A DNA stretch of 64,000 nt from Haloimpatiens sp042688525 (lineage in GTDB: Bacteria; Bacillota; Clostridia; Clostridiales; Clostridiaceae). The notes under the pieces were generated by a model, which did no database searches, was not told the DNA's origin, and was given only the letters and a program-made list of their open reading frames with translations. The translations under genes and the position numbers were made by a program. The stretch is taken from positions 1,488,001-1,552,000 of the forward strand of contig NZ_JBHWAB010000001.1 in NCBI RefSeq assembly GCF_042688525.2. Reading direction: 5' to 3'. Shown here piece after piece: positions 7,870-17,804 of this stretch (its first letter is position 1; each line of letters begins with the position of its first letter).

Positions 7870-8238
7870 TCAGAGTTGAAATGCATTTTTTATTAATCTT
7901 ATAGAAGGTTTTTCATCATTTTTATTTAAAATTATTTCTACAACATCAAATCTAAAGTTACATTTAAAAAGTTTCTTTTTTAAAATATATAATTGAGCTA
8001 TTTTGTAGATTCTAAATTGTTTTGATTTTGTTACTGCTTCACAAGGGTATCCATATAAATTACTATATCTTGTTTTAACTTCTATAAAGGCTATAAAAGT
8101 ATCATCTTTTCCGATTAAGTCCAATTCACCTAATTTACATCTGAAATTTTTATCTAATATTATATATCCCATTTTTTTCAAGTATTCTTGTGCTAAAGAT
8201 TCCCCATAATTTCCTATATCTTTATTAAAGTGATGCAT
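7870..8238 (-). CDS. yraN: YraN family (UPF0102) endonuclease-like protein
   Basis: This 122-residue protein has the PD-(D/E)XK-type fold signature of UPF0102: GNYGESLAQEYLKKMGY, then KLGELDLIGKD and FIEVKTRYSN carrying the D, E and K of the motif. The cellular role is not established, although its usual neighbours rnhB, comM and dprA suggest DNA processing. I chose the ATG at 8238, eight bases after AAAGG, over the ATG at 8247, which overlaps the site. It is the only - strand gene among the core genes. Confidence 0.9.
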   Translation of the reverse strand: MHHFNKDIGNYGESLAQEYLKKMGYIILDKNFRCKLGELDLIGKDDTFIAFIEVKTRYSNLYGYPCEAVTKSKQFRIYKIAQLYILKKKLFKCNFRFDVVEIILNKNDEKPSIRLIKNAFQL

Positions 8239-8247
8239 GTAATTCAT

Positions 8248-8613
8248 CCTTTCATAAAAAATAAGTTATATAAGTTATATTAGTACTGTATTGAAATTTA
8301 ACGAGTATTTACTATGTTTAAATAAAATTATTATTTTGTCATTGTTCAAAATTTCCTTATTTGAAATTTATAATTTCTATTTTACATGGCCTGAAAAGTA
8401 TATATTGTGTAAAAACATTTGAAAAATTGATTTATGTTTGCCATAAGATATATGTATATTTAAAAAGCTATATATCTTATATTAAACGAATATTTGGAAA
8501 AATTCAATTATTCTAATGAATTTATATTTTTTATAAAAATTTGATTATATAAAAAATATATTGTCTAGAATTAAAATGTATAGAATATTAATAAAAATAA
8601 AGGGTGAGTAGAA
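8248..8613. other. AT-rich divergent intergenic stretch
   Basis: This 366-bp gap separates yraN (- strand) from comM (+ strand), so both promoters should be here, but no clear -35/-10 pair stands out. Only two things are visible. One is a hairpin (AAGATATAT with ATATATCTT) near 8451-8484. The other is a 37-bp segment at 8364-8400 that resembles 19458-19494. Confidence 0.5.
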
Positions 8614-10137
8614 ATGAATATAACAATTAATACTGCTGCTTTAAATGGGATAGATGCTATATTAGTTTCTGTTGAGATTGATATTTCAAATGGACTTCCC
8701 AATTTTAATATAGTAGGTCTAGGAGATACTGCAGTTAAGGAATCAAAAGAAAGAGTTAGATCTGCAATTATAAATTCAGGATTTGAATTTCCTATAGGAA
8801 GAATAGTTATAAATTTAGCACCAGCAGATTTAAAAAAAGAAGGATCTTTATTTGATTTACCAATAGCTGTAGGAATACTTTTAGCTACACAGCAAATTAA
8901 GTTTGATGTGAAAGAGAATTTCTTATTTATGGGTGAACTATCTTTATCTGGACAATTAAAAAGAGTAAAAGGTGCATTGCCAATAATTTTACAAGGAAGA
9001 GAAAATAACATAAGAAAATTTATAGTTCCTTATGATAACGCTGAAGAATGTTCTCTTGCAAAAGATATAGATATATATGCATTTAATAACTTAAGTCAAG
9101 TAGCAGATTTTATGAGATATGGAGATTTGTTACCTTACGAGGGCAAAAAGGAACTTGATACCAATAGAAAAGAAACTCTAGATTATGCAGAGGTAATTGG
9201 TCAAGAAAGTTCTAAGAGAGCTGTAGAAGTAGCTTGTGCAGGAGGACATAACATGGCTTTGTTTGGACCACCAGGTTGTGGAAAAACGATGTTGTCAAAA
9301 AGAATACCAAGTATATTACCGCCACTAAGTTATTCTGAATCTCTTGAAGTTACTAAAATTTATAGTATATGTGGTAAGTTAGAACAAAATAAAGGATTAA
9401 TATCATGTAGACCTTTTAGAAGTCCACATCATACTGCATCAAAAATTGCCTTAGTTGGTGGAGGAAATAAACTTTTGCCAGGAGAAATTTCTCTTGCACA
9501 TAATGGGGTGTTATTTTTAGATGAAATATTAGAATTTAATAAAACTGTATTAAATGTATTAAGACAACCACTAGAAGATAGAGAAATAACCATTACACGC
9601 TATAATGGAAGTGTAAAATATCCAGCAAATTTTATGTTAGTAGCCGCTCTAAACCCATGTCCCTGTGGTTATTATGGAAGTGGAGTAAGACAGTGCATTT
9701 GCTCAGAATTTGAAAGGAATCGATATATTAAAAAATTTTCAGGACCCCTTCTAGATAGAATAGATATTTTTACTTTTGTAAATTCTTTATCCTACAATGA
9801 GATAAAGAATTCTAAGGTTTGTGAAACTTCGGAAGATATAAGAAAAAGAGTTGTAGAGGCTAGAGAACTTCAAAGAGAAAGGTTTAAAGATAATAACATA
9901 TATTGTAATGCTCAAATGACTCAAAAACATATTAATAAATATTGTAAATTAGATAATAAATTGAATGCATTAATGGAAAAAATATATTTGAAATTTAATT
10001 TAAGTGCTAGAGCATATAGTAGAATATTAAAAGTTTCTAGAACTATTGCAGATTTAAATCATAGAGAAGAGATTGAAGAAGTAGATTTAATTGAGGCTTT
10101 ACAATATAGAAAATTTGTAAGTGGAAAAATAGTATAA
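8614..10137 (+). CDS. comM: YifB/ComM family Mg-chelatase-like AAA+ ATPase
   Basis: This 507-residue protein has an N-terminal Lon/S5-like domain (about 1-170, DLKKEGSLFDLPIAVGIL), an AAA+ module with Walker A GPPGCGKTML (about 213-222), Walker B GVLFLDEILEF, and the Mg-chelatase C-terminal domain with the four-cysteine NPCPCGYYGSGVRQCIC segment. ComM is a hexameric branch-migration helicase in transformable Gram-negatives; in clostridia the role is inferred. It lies 31 bases upstream of dprA, another transformation factor, supporting a shared DNA-processing role. The start follows AGGGTGAG. Confidence 0.93.
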   Translation: MNITINTAALNGIDAILVSVEIDISNGLPNFNIVGLGDTAVKESKERVRSAIINSGFEFPIGRIVINLAPADLKKEGSLFDLPIAVGILLATQQIKFDVKENFLFMGELSLSGQLKRVKGALPIILQGRENNIRKFIVPYDNAEECSLAKDIDIYAFNNLSQVADFMRYGDLLPYEGKKELDTNRKETLDYAEVIGQESSKRAVEVACAGGHNMALFGPPGCGKTMLSKRIPSILPPLSYSESLEVTKIYSICGKLEQNKGLISCRPFRSPHHTASKIALVGGGNKLLPGEISLAHNGVLFLDEILEFNKTVLNVLRQPLEDREITITRYNGSVKYPANFMLVAALNPCPCGYYGSGVRQCICSEFERNRYIKKFSGPLLDRIDIFTFVNSLSYNEIKNSKVCETSEDIRKRVVEARELQRERFKDNNIYCNAQMTQKHINKYCKLDNKLNALMEKIYLKFNLSARAYSRILKVSRTIADLNHREEIEEVDLIEALQYRKFVSGKIV

Positions 10138-10168
10138 TATTTAAACAGTTGGAAAGGAGAAAAAAATA

Positions 10169-11257
<1,089 letters not shown>

Positions 11258-11307
11258 AAGGGTGAGCATAATAATTGCTATAAAACTTATATCTTGGAGG
11301 GGATAAA

Positions 11308-13386
11308 ATGGGACAAAAGTTAGTAATAGTTGAGTCACCAGCTAAAGCAAAAACAATTGGAAAATATTTAGGAAAATCATATATTGTTGAAGCTTCAATG
11401 GGACATGTTAGAGATTTACCTAAAAGTAAATTAGGTGTTGATATAGATAATAATTATGAACCTAAATATATAACAATAAGAGGAAAAGGTGAATTATTAG
11501 ATAAATTGAAAAGAAAAGCTAAAAAAAGCGAACAAGTTTTATTGGCAACAGACCCAGATAGAGAGGGTGAAGCAATTTCATGGCATTTAGCTAATGCATT
11601 AAAAATAGATGATAATACAAAATGTAGAATCGAATTTAACGAAATTACTAAAAATGCAATTAAGAATGCAATTAAGGCTCCAAGGAAAATAAATGTTAAT
11701 TTAGTAGATGCACAACAAGCTAGAAGAGTTTTAGATCGATTAGTGGGATATGAAATAAGCCCAATTTTATGGAAAAAAATAAAGTGGGGCTTAAGTGCAG
11801 GAAGAGTTCAATCGGTAACTTTAAAAATGATATGTGAAAAAGAAAAAGCAGTACAAGAGTTTGTGTCTAAGGAATATTGGACGGTTGAATGTGAGTTAAG
11901 AAAAAATGAGAAAAAGCAAAATTTTATTGTGCAATTAATTTCTTATAAACAAAAGAAAATAGAAATTGAAAATGAAGAAAATTGTAATGAAATTATTGAA
12001 AAATTAAAAAAAGGACAATTTATTGTAAATGAGATAAAAAAATCAACTAAAAAAAGAAAACAACCATTACCATTTACAACGAGTACTTTACAACAGGAAG
12101 CTTATAAGAGATTGAATTTTTCTACTAAAAAAACGATGTCATTAGCACAACAATTATATGAAGGTATTGATATAAAAGGTCATGGTTCAATAGGTTTGAT
12201 TACGTATATGAGAACTGATTCGGTTAGAATTTCTAAAGAAGCTGAAGAAGTTGCAAAAGAATTTATTGGAAATTCTTTTGGTAAAGAGTATATAAATCAA
12301 AATAATAAAGTAGAAAGAAAAACTAAAAAGAATATTCAAGATGCCCATGAAGCTATAAGACCAACTTATATTAAATTAGTACCAGAAGATATAAAAGAAA
12401 GTTTAAAAAGAGATCAATATCGACTTTATAAATTGATATGGGAAAGATTTATTGCTAGTCAAATGGAAACATGCATATTAAATACAATATCTGTGGATAT
12501 TAATAATGGAGATTATAAATTAAGATGTAGTGGAAATAGTGTTAAGTTTGATGGATTTACTAAAGTGTATAAGCCTATAGAAGAAAAAAAGACTAATAAG
12601 CTGCCTAAACTTGAAGAAGGAGAAAACTTAGTTGCAGACAAGATAGACGGTAAACAACATTTTACTCAGCCTCCGGCTAGATTTTCAGAGGCTACACTTG
12701 TAAAAATTTTAGAAGAAAATGGAATAGGACGTCCAAGTACTTATGCACCTATAATTTCTACATTACTTGATAGAAAATATGTAGAAAGAGAAAGAAAAAC
12801 TTTAATACCTACAGAACTAGGTAATATAGTAAATGATATATTAAGTAAATACTTTAAACAGATAGTGGATGTAGAATTTACAGCTGAAATGGAAAAGAGA
12901 CTAGACTTGATTGAGGAAGGTAATGGATCATGGAAAAAGGTAGTAGACGAATTTTTTAGTCCACTGAGAGAATGCATTGATACAGCAGAAAAAGAAATTT
13001 CTAAAATTACTATTGAAGATAAGGTTACAGATATCAAGTGTGATAAATGTGGTAGAAATATGGTTATAAAACATGGAAGATTTGGAGAGTTTTTGGCATG
13101 TCCAGGTTATCCAGAATGTAAAAATACAAAACCAATAGTAAATGAATTAGATGTACCTTGTCCAAAATGTGGCGGTAAAGTTTTAGTTAGAAAAAGCAGA
13201 AAAGGAACTAAATTTTATGGGTGTAGTAATTATCCTAAATGTGATTTTGTAAGTTGGTTTGAACCAGTTAATAAAGAATGCCCACAATGTGGAAGTTATA
13301 TGGTTAAGAGATATAATAAAACTAAAGGTGAATACATACAATGCTCTAACAAAGAATGTAAGTATGTTGAAAAAAATCAAAATTAA
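11308..13386 (+). CDS. topA: DNA topoisomerase I
   Basis: This type IA topoisomerase of 692 residues relaxes negative supercoils. The Toprim domain is at the N-terminus (VESPAKAKTIGKYLG, DPDREGEAISWHL). The catalytic tyrosine lies in GLITYMRTDSVRIS (about residue 300). At the C-terminus are three four-cysteine zinc ribbons beginning CDKCGR, CPKCGG and CPQCGS. AGGGG precedes ATG 11308. The dprA-topA order is typical of Firmicutes. Confidence 0.98.
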   Translation: MGQKLVIVESPAKAKTIGKYLGKSYIVEASMGHVRDLPKSKLGVDIDNNYEPKYITIRGKGELLDKLKRKAKKSEQVLLATDPDREGEAISWHLANALKIDDNTKCRIEFNEITKNAIKNAIKAPRKINVNLVDAQQARRVLDRLVGYEISPILWKKIKWGLSAGRVQSVTLKMICEKEKAVQEFVSKEYWTVECELRKNEKKQNFIVQLISYKQKKIEIENEENCNEIIEKLKKGQFIVNEIKKSTKKRKQPLPFTTSTLQQEAYKRLNFSTKKTMSLAQQLYEGIDIKGHGSIGLITYMRTDSVRISKEAEEVAKEFIGNSFGKEYINQNNKVERKTKKNIQDAHEAIRPTYIKLVPEDIKESLKRDQYRLYKLIWERFIASQMETCILNTISVDINNGDYKLRCSGNSVKFDGFTKVYKPIEEKKTNKLPKLEEGENLVADKIDGKQHFTQPPARFSEATLVKILEENGIGRPSTYAPIISTLLDRKYVERERKTLIPTELGNIVNDILSKYFKQIVDVEFTAEMEKRLDLIEEGNGSWKKVVDEFFSPLRECIDTAEKEISKITIEDKVTDIKCDKCGRNMVIKHGRFGEFLACPGYPECKNTKPIVNELDVPCPKCGGKVLVRKSRKGTKFYGCSNYPKCDFVSWFEPVNKECPQCGSYMVKRYNKTKGEYIQCSNKECKYVEKNQN

Positions 13387-13450
13387 TAATTGCAAAGATG
13401 TAAAATTTTTTTAAAATGTATATAAATTGTCGAAATTTATAAAAATAGTG

Positions 13451-13479
13451 TTGAAATAAAGTTATCGTTATGATATTAT
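13451..13479 (+). promoter_or_regulatory. SigA-type promoter for codY
   Basis: TTGAAA (13451-13456) and TATTAT (13474-13479) are 17 bases apart. A degenerate AATT-TC-GAAATT palindrome at 13424-13438 just upstream resembles a CodY box, with about five mismatches to AATTTTCWGAAAATT. Autoregulation is possible but weakly supported. Confidence 0.65.
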
Positions 13480-13595
13480 TATTAAGGCAAGTGAACAATT
13501 CAAAAAGTTCTAAAAAGAATAACAATTTTAAAAATTAGCACAACTATATAGAACACAAATAAAATAATGATTATAGATGATAAGGAGGTTCGGAC

Positions 13596-14372
13596 ATGTC
13601 ATCACTATTAGATAAAACAAGAAGTATAAATAAAATATTACAAAAAACAGGAACTGAACCTGTTGTATTTGATGATATATGTAAAATTTTAAGTGAAATC
13701 TTAGAGTGTAACGTATATGTTACAAGTAGAAAAGGAAAAATACTTGGACATAATTTTTCAAGTGGTTTTGAATGTGATGTTGTCAAAGAAAAAATATTAG
13801 CAGAAAATAGATTCCCAGAAGATTATAATAATAGGTTATTAGAATACACAGAAACAAAAGCTAATATACCTAATAAAGGCATTTGTGTATATGATTCAGA
13901 GCAACAATGTGGTATAAATGATAAAGTTACAACAATAGTACCGATAATAGGTAACAGAGAAAGATTAGGAACGTTATTGTTAGGAAGATTTGATAAATTA
14001 TTCACTGATGATGATTTAGTACTTGCTGAATATAGTGCTACAATAGTAGGAATGGAAATTTTAAGAGCAAAACAAGAAGAAATTGAAGCAGAAGCTAGAA
14101 AAAAAGCTGTAGTTCAATTAGCTATTGGAACATTATCATATTCAGAATTAGAAGCTGTAGAACATATATTTAATGAATTAGATGGAAGTGAAGGTTTACT
14201 TGTTGCTTCAAAAATAGCTGATAAGGTTGGTATAACAAGATCAGTTATAGTAAATGCACTAAGAAAGTTTGAAAGTGCAGGTGTTATTGAATCTAGATCA
14301 TTAGGAATGAAAGGAACACATATAAGAATATTAAATGAAAAATTACTTGATGAGTTAAAGAAAATTAAGTAG
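13596..14372 (+). CDS. codY: Global transcriptional regulator CodY
   Basis: CodY senses branched-chain amino acids and GTP and represses nutrient-stress genes in Firmicutes. This 258-residue protein has the N-terminal GAF domain (about 1-155) and the almost invariant C-terminal winged helix (ASKIADKVGITRSVIVNAL and RKFESAGVIESRSLGMKGTH). AGGAGG is nine bases before ATG 13596. Here it stands alone with its own promoter and a hairpin after it. In pathogenic clostridia CodY also affects toxin genes and sporulation; nothing in this window tests that. Confidence 0.98.
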   Translation: MSSLLDKTRSINKILQKTGTEPVVFDDICKILSEILECNVYVTSRKGKILGHNFSSGFECDVVKEKILAENRFPEDYNNRLLEYTETKANIPNKGICVYDSEQQCGINDKVTTIVPIIGNRERLGTLLLGRFDKLFTDDDLVLAEYSATIVGMEILRAKQEEIEAEARKKAVVQLAIGTLSYSELEAVEHIFNELDGSEGLLVASKIADKVGITRSVIVNALRKFESAGVIESRSLGMKGTHIRILNEKLLDELKKIK

Positions 14373-14384
14373 TTAATAAATTTT

Positions 14385-14430
14385 AAGAATGTGGGGTAAA
14401 CTACGTATCTCACATTCTTTATGTAGTTTT
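14385..14430 (+). terminator. codY terminator with competing stems
   Basis: AAGAATGTG (14385-14393) can pair with CACATTCTT (14411-14419). Alternatively AAACTAC (14398-14404) can pair with GTAGTTT (14423-14429), followed by TAAATATAT. The two stems exclude each other. Confidence 0.6.
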
Positions 14431-14452
14431 AAATATATATTTTATTTTTTTG

Positions 14453-14481
14453 TTGAAGAGCACTTATAGATGTGGTATACT
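14453..14481 (+). promoter_or_regulatory. SigA-type promoter for rpsB
   Basis: TTGAAG (14453-14458) and TATACT (14476-14481) have a 17-base spacer. The predicted start near 14488 gives a leader of about 105 bases. Confidence 0.8.
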
Positions 14482-14487
14482 TACGTA

Positions 14488-14593
14488 GTGAGAAAATACA
14501 CACATTACCTAATTTATGGAATGGTGCCGCTATTAGTGGTATTTCGTAAGTATGAAGGTAATGGAGGAAAAAACCGTACAGGAGGGAATTTAA
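14488..14593 (+). promoter_or_regulatory. Structured rpsB leader (probable S2 autoregulatory leader)
   Basis: The leader can fold with CATTACCT (14503-14510) paired to AGGTAATG (14556-14563). This encloses an inner stem of TGCCGCT (about 14524-14530) with AGTGGTA (14535-14541). The helix ends just before the first purine-rich block, and the real ribosome site AGGAGGG follows at 14580-14586. S2 leaders regulate rpsB in several bacteria; assignment here rests on position and fold only. Confidence 0.6.
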
Positions 14594-15295
14594 ATGTCAG
14601 TAATATCAATGAAACAATTATTAGAAGCTGGAGTTCACTTTGGACACCAAACAAGAAGATGGAATCCTAAAATGGCTCCATACATATTTACAGAAAGAAA
14701 CGGTATATATATTATCGATTTACAAAAAACTGTAAAGAAAATCGAAAAAGCTTATGATTTCATAAGAAGCGTTTCAGAAGAAGGAAAAGATGTATTATTT
14801 GTAGGAACTAAAAAACAAGCTCAAGAAGCAATTGCTGAAGAAGCAGCAAGATGTGGAATGCACTATGTTAACAATAGATGGTTAGGCGGAATGTTAACAA
14901 ACTTCAAAACAATTAAACAAAGAATAAAGAGATTAGAAGAATTAAAGAATATGGAAGAAGAAGGTATATTTGATGTTCTTCCTAAAAAAGAAGTTACAGC
15001 TCTTAGACATGAAGAAGAAAAATTAGAGAAAAACCTTGGCGGAATAAAGAATATGAACATTGCAAATGTAGGAGCAATATTCCTTGTTGATCCAAGAAAA
15101 GAAAAAAATGCAGTTTTAGAAGCAAAAAAACTTGGAATACCAGTTGTAGGAATAGTTGATACAAACTGTGATCCAGATGAAATTGATTATGTAGTTCCAG
15201 GTAATGATGATGCTATAAGAGCAGTTAGACTTATTGTATCTAAAATGGCAGATGCTATTTTAGAAGGAAGACAAGGAGAACAATTAGCTGAATAA
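14594..15295 (+). CDS. rpsB: 30S ribosomal protein S2
   Basis: This 233-residue uS2 protein shows VISMKQLLEAGVHFGHQTRRWNPKM at the N-terminus, then NNRWLGGMLTNFKTI and GIPVVGIVDTNCDPD. It binds the 16S rRNA late in 30S assembly and is needed to recruit S1-like factors. AGGAGGG fixes ATG 14594. A hairpin separates it from tsf, so the two may be expressed in different amounts from one promoter. Confidence 0.98.
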   Translation: MSVISMKQLLEAGVHFGHQTRRWNPKMAPYIFTERNGIYIIDLQKTVKKIEKAYDFIRSVSEEGKDVLFVGTKKQAQEAIAEEAARCGMHYVNNRWLGGMLTNFKTIKQRIKRLEELKNMEEEGIFDVLPKKEVTALRHEEEKLEKNLGGIKNMNIANVGAIFLVDPRKEKNAVLEAKKLGIPVVGIVDTNCDPDEIDYVVPGNDDAIRAVRLIVSKMADAILEGRQGEQLAE

Positions 15296-15330
15296 TATTT
15301 GAATAAAATTAAGTTATATACTGAAAAATA

Positions 15331-15364
15331 AAGGTAGATGAATGATGTGTTCATTTACCTTTTG
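15331..15364 (+). terminator. Attenuator-like hairpin between rpsB and tsf
   Basis: AAGGTAGATGAA (15331-15342) pairs with TTCATTTACCTT (15350-15361) with one G-T pair, then TTTG. It probably gives partial termination, lowering tsf expression relative to rpsB. Confidence 0.6.
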
Positions 15365-15392
15365 AATTAACCATGAACAGGAGGAATGAAAA

Positions 15393-16316
15393 ATGGCTAT
15401 AACTGCAAAAATGGTAAAAGAACTTAGAGAGAGAACTGGCGCTGGAATGATGAACTGTAAAAAAGCTCTTACAGAAGTAGATGGAGATATGGAAAAAGCT
15501 ATCGAAATATTAAGAGAAAAAGGATTAGCTGCAGCTGCTAAAAAATCTGGAAGAATAGCAGCAGAAGGTTTAGTTAAAACTTATATGTCACAAGATAAAA
15601 AAGTTGGTTCAATTGTAGAGGTTAACTGTGAAACTGATTTTGTTTCTGCTAATGAAGAATTTGTAGGTTTCATCAATTCTATTGCAAAACAAGTTGCTGA
15701 GTCAAACGTTAATACTGTTGAAGAGTTACTTGAAGCAAAATATGTAGAAGACGAAAATATTACTGTTAAAGAAAGACTTACTGCGCTAATAGCTAAAATT
15801 GGTGAAAATATGTCAATAAGAAGATTTAAAAAATTTAGTGTAGAACAAGGTATAGTTGAAAGTTACATCCATGGTGGTGGAAAAATAGGTGTCTTAGTTG
15901 AATTAGGTTGCGAAAAAGATTCTCCAGAATTAGGTGTACTTGGAAGAGATATTGCAATGCAAATCGCAGCAGCAAATCCTTTATGCTTAGATGAAACTTC
16001 TATAGATACTGAAGTTTTAGAAAAAGAAAAAGAGATTTATAGAGTTCAAGCTTTAAATGAAGGAAAACCAGAAAAAATTGTTGAAAAAATGGTTAATGGA
16101 AGAATTAAGAAGTATTTAAAAGAAGTATGTTTAGTTGACCAAATTTGGGTTAAAAACAGTGATTATACTATTACAAAATTATTACAAGAAAAATCAAAAG
16201 AAATTGGTGCAGAAATTAAAATAAATAAATTTGCTAGATTTGAAAAAGGTGAAGGAATCGAGAAGAAAGAAGAAAATTTTGCAGAAGAAGTTGAAAAACA
16301 AATGCAGTCAAAATAG
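15393..16316 (+). CDS. tsf: Elongation factor Ts
   Basis: EF-Ts is the nucleotide exchange factor for EF-Tu. This 307-residue protein has the UBA-like N-terminus (MVKELRERTGAGMMNCKKAL), the family motif VNCETDFVSANEEF (about 75-88) and the dimerisation domains. AGGAGG precedes ATG 15393. The rpsB-tsf-pyrH-frr order is the standard one. A strong terminator follows at 16323-16354. Confidence 0.98.
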   Translation: MAITAKMVKELRERTGAGMMNCKKALTEVDGDMEKAIEILREKGLAAAAKKSGRIAAEGLVKTYMSQDKKVGSIVEVNCETDFVSANEEFVGFINSIAKQVAESNVNTVEELLEAKYVEDENITVKERLTALIAKIGENMSIRRFKKFSVEQGIVESYIHGGGKIGVLVELGCEKDSPELGVLGRDIAMQIAAANPLCLDETSIDTEVLEKEKEIYRVQALNEGKPEKIVEKMVNGRIKKYLKEVCLVDQIWVKNSDYTITKLLQEKSKEIGAEIKINKFARFEKGEGIEKKEENFAEEVEKQMQSK

Positions 16317-16322
16317 TTAAAT

Positions 16323-16354
16323 AAAAAAGAGAACACTGCGTGTTCTCTTTTTTT
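16323..16354 (+). terminator. tsf terminator
   Basis: GAGAACAC (16329-16336) and GTGTTCTC (16340-16347) form an eight-bp stem with a three-base loop. It is flanked by A6 and T7, so it could work in both directions. Confidence 0.9.
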
Positions 16355-16432
16355 AAAGTAAAATATATTTATAAAGTAAATTTTTAAACAAAATACATAT
16401 ACAAATTTTGTTAATTGGAGGTATAATATATT

Positions 16433-17146
16433 ATGGAAGTTGCAAAATATAAAAGAATAATGTTAAAACTTTCAGGTGAAGCTTTAGCAGGAGAAAAAGG
16501 CTATGGTATTAATTTTGATATTGCAAAAAAAATTGCTTATTCTATAAAGGAATTAGTAGATTTAGGAATTGAAATCGGAGCTGTTGTTGGTGGTGGAAAC
16601 ATATGGAGAGGAAGAAATGGCTCAGATATGGATAGAACTACAGCAGATTATATGGGAATGTTAGCTACATGTATAAATGCTTTAGCACTACAAGATTGTC
16701 TAGAAAATATAGGGGTAAAGACTAGAGTTCAAACAGCTATAGAGATGAGAGAAGTTGCAGAACCTTTTATAAGAAGAAGAGCTATGAGACATTTAGAAAA
16801 GGGAAGAGTTGTAATTTTTGCAGCTGGTACTGGAAACCCATACTTTTCAACAGATACTACAGCAGCTTTAAGGGCAGCAGAAATTGAAGCAGAAGCTATT
16901 TTGCTTGCTAAAAAGGTTGATGGGGTATATGATAAGGATCCTAATAAATATGATGATGCGAAAAAATTTGATAAATTAAACTATATTGATGTATTAGAAA
17001 AAGGTCTTCAAGTTATGGATTCTACGGCTACATCACTATGTATGGATAATGATATACCTATCATAGTATTTGGACTTGAGCGTCCAGAAAATATTAAAAG
17101 AGCTGTTCTAGGTGAGAAAATTGGTACTATAGTATCAAAAAAATAA
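16433..17146 (+). CDS. pyrH: UMP kinase
   Basis: Bacterial UMP kinase of the amino-acid-kinase fold makes UDP from UMP. This 237-residue protein has RIMLKLSGEALAG (ATP site), VVGGGNIWRG, TADYMGMLAT, AAGTGNPYFSTDTTAALRA and AKKVDGVYDKDP. GGAGG lies 12 bases before ATG 16433. It is 13 bases from frr and probably co-transcribed with it after the tsf terminator. Confidence 0.98.
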   Translation: MEVAKYKRIMLKLSGEALAGEKGYGINFDIAKKIAYSIKELVDLGIEIGAVVGGGNIWRGRNGSDMDRTTADYMGMLATCINALALQDCLENIGVKTRVQTAIEMREVAEPFIRRRAMRHLEKGRVVIFAAGTGNPYFSTDTTAALRAAEIEAEAILLAKKVDGVYDKDPNKYDDAKKFDKLNYIDVLEKGLQVMDSTATSLCMDNDIPIIVFGLERPENIKRAVLGEKIGTIVSKK

Positions 17147-17159
17147 AGGAGGATATTTT

Positions 17160-17717
17160 ATGAAGAATGAATTAGTTAAAAGTTTAAATGACAAGATGCA
17201 AAAAACAGTAGAAACTTTAAAAAAGGAAATGGGATCTTTAAAAGCAGGAAGAGCAAACCCAAGTATGTTAGATAGAATTCAAGTAGAATATTATGGAACA
17301 ATGACTCCTTTAAGTCAAATGGCAAATATATCAGCTCCTGAACCAAGAATTTTATTAATTCAACCATGGGATAAAGGGTCTATGAAAGAAATTGAAAAAG
17401 CAATTTTAATATCAGATTTAGGTTTAAATCCTTCTAATGATGGAAGTGCTATAAGATTGTTAATTCCTGAATTAACAGAAGAAACTAGAAAAAAATTGGT
17501 TAAGACTGTGAAAAAAATGGGAGAAGATTCTAAAGTAGCTGTGAGAAACATAAGAAAAGATGGTAATGATAAAGTTAAAAGAGCTAAGAAAGAAAATACC
17601 TTAACAGAAGATGATGCAAGAGATTTAGAAAATAAGATACAAAAAGAAGTAGATAAATTCGTTAAAGAAGTAGATAAAATAGTTGAAGAAAAAGAAAAAG
17701 ATTTGATGTCAGTATAA
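17160..17717 (+). CDS. frr: Ribosome recycling factor
   Basis: RRF splits post-termination ribosomes together with EF-G. The 185-residue protein has the coiled-coil domain I with SLKAGRANPSMLDRIQVEYYG (family signature) at the N-terminus and the long C-terminal helices rich in Lys and Glu. AAAGGAGG precedes ATG 17160. Length is exactly typical. Confidence 0.98.
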   Translation: MKNELVKSLNDKMQKTVETLKKEMGSLKAGRANPSMLDRIQVEYYGTMTPLSQMANISAPEPRILLIQPWDKGSMKEIEKAILISDLGLNPSNDGSAIRLLIPELTEETRKKLVKTVKKMGEDSKVAVRNIRKDGNDKVKRAKKENTLTEDDARDLENKIQKEVDKFVKEVDKIVEEKEKDLMSV

Positions 17718-17749
17718 TATCAATTACAACGTAGCTATTGGATAAATAG

Positions 17750-17771
17750 GAACCTGCTTTAATGCAGGTTC
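17750..17771 (+). terminator. Weak hairpin between frr and uppS
   Basis: GAACCTGC (17750-17757) and GCAGGTTC (17764-17771) form an eight-bp stem. Only TGTTAAT follows, with no real T tract, so full termination is doubtful. Confidence 0.5.
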
Positions 17772-17804
17772 TGTTAATAAGAAAGGAGCATTAAATCATT
17801 AAAT

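Noticed and set aside
14470..14670. A 66-codon open frame over the rpsB leader
   Set aside because: It begins inside the promoter -10 region and overlaps rpsB in another frame without a ribosome site.
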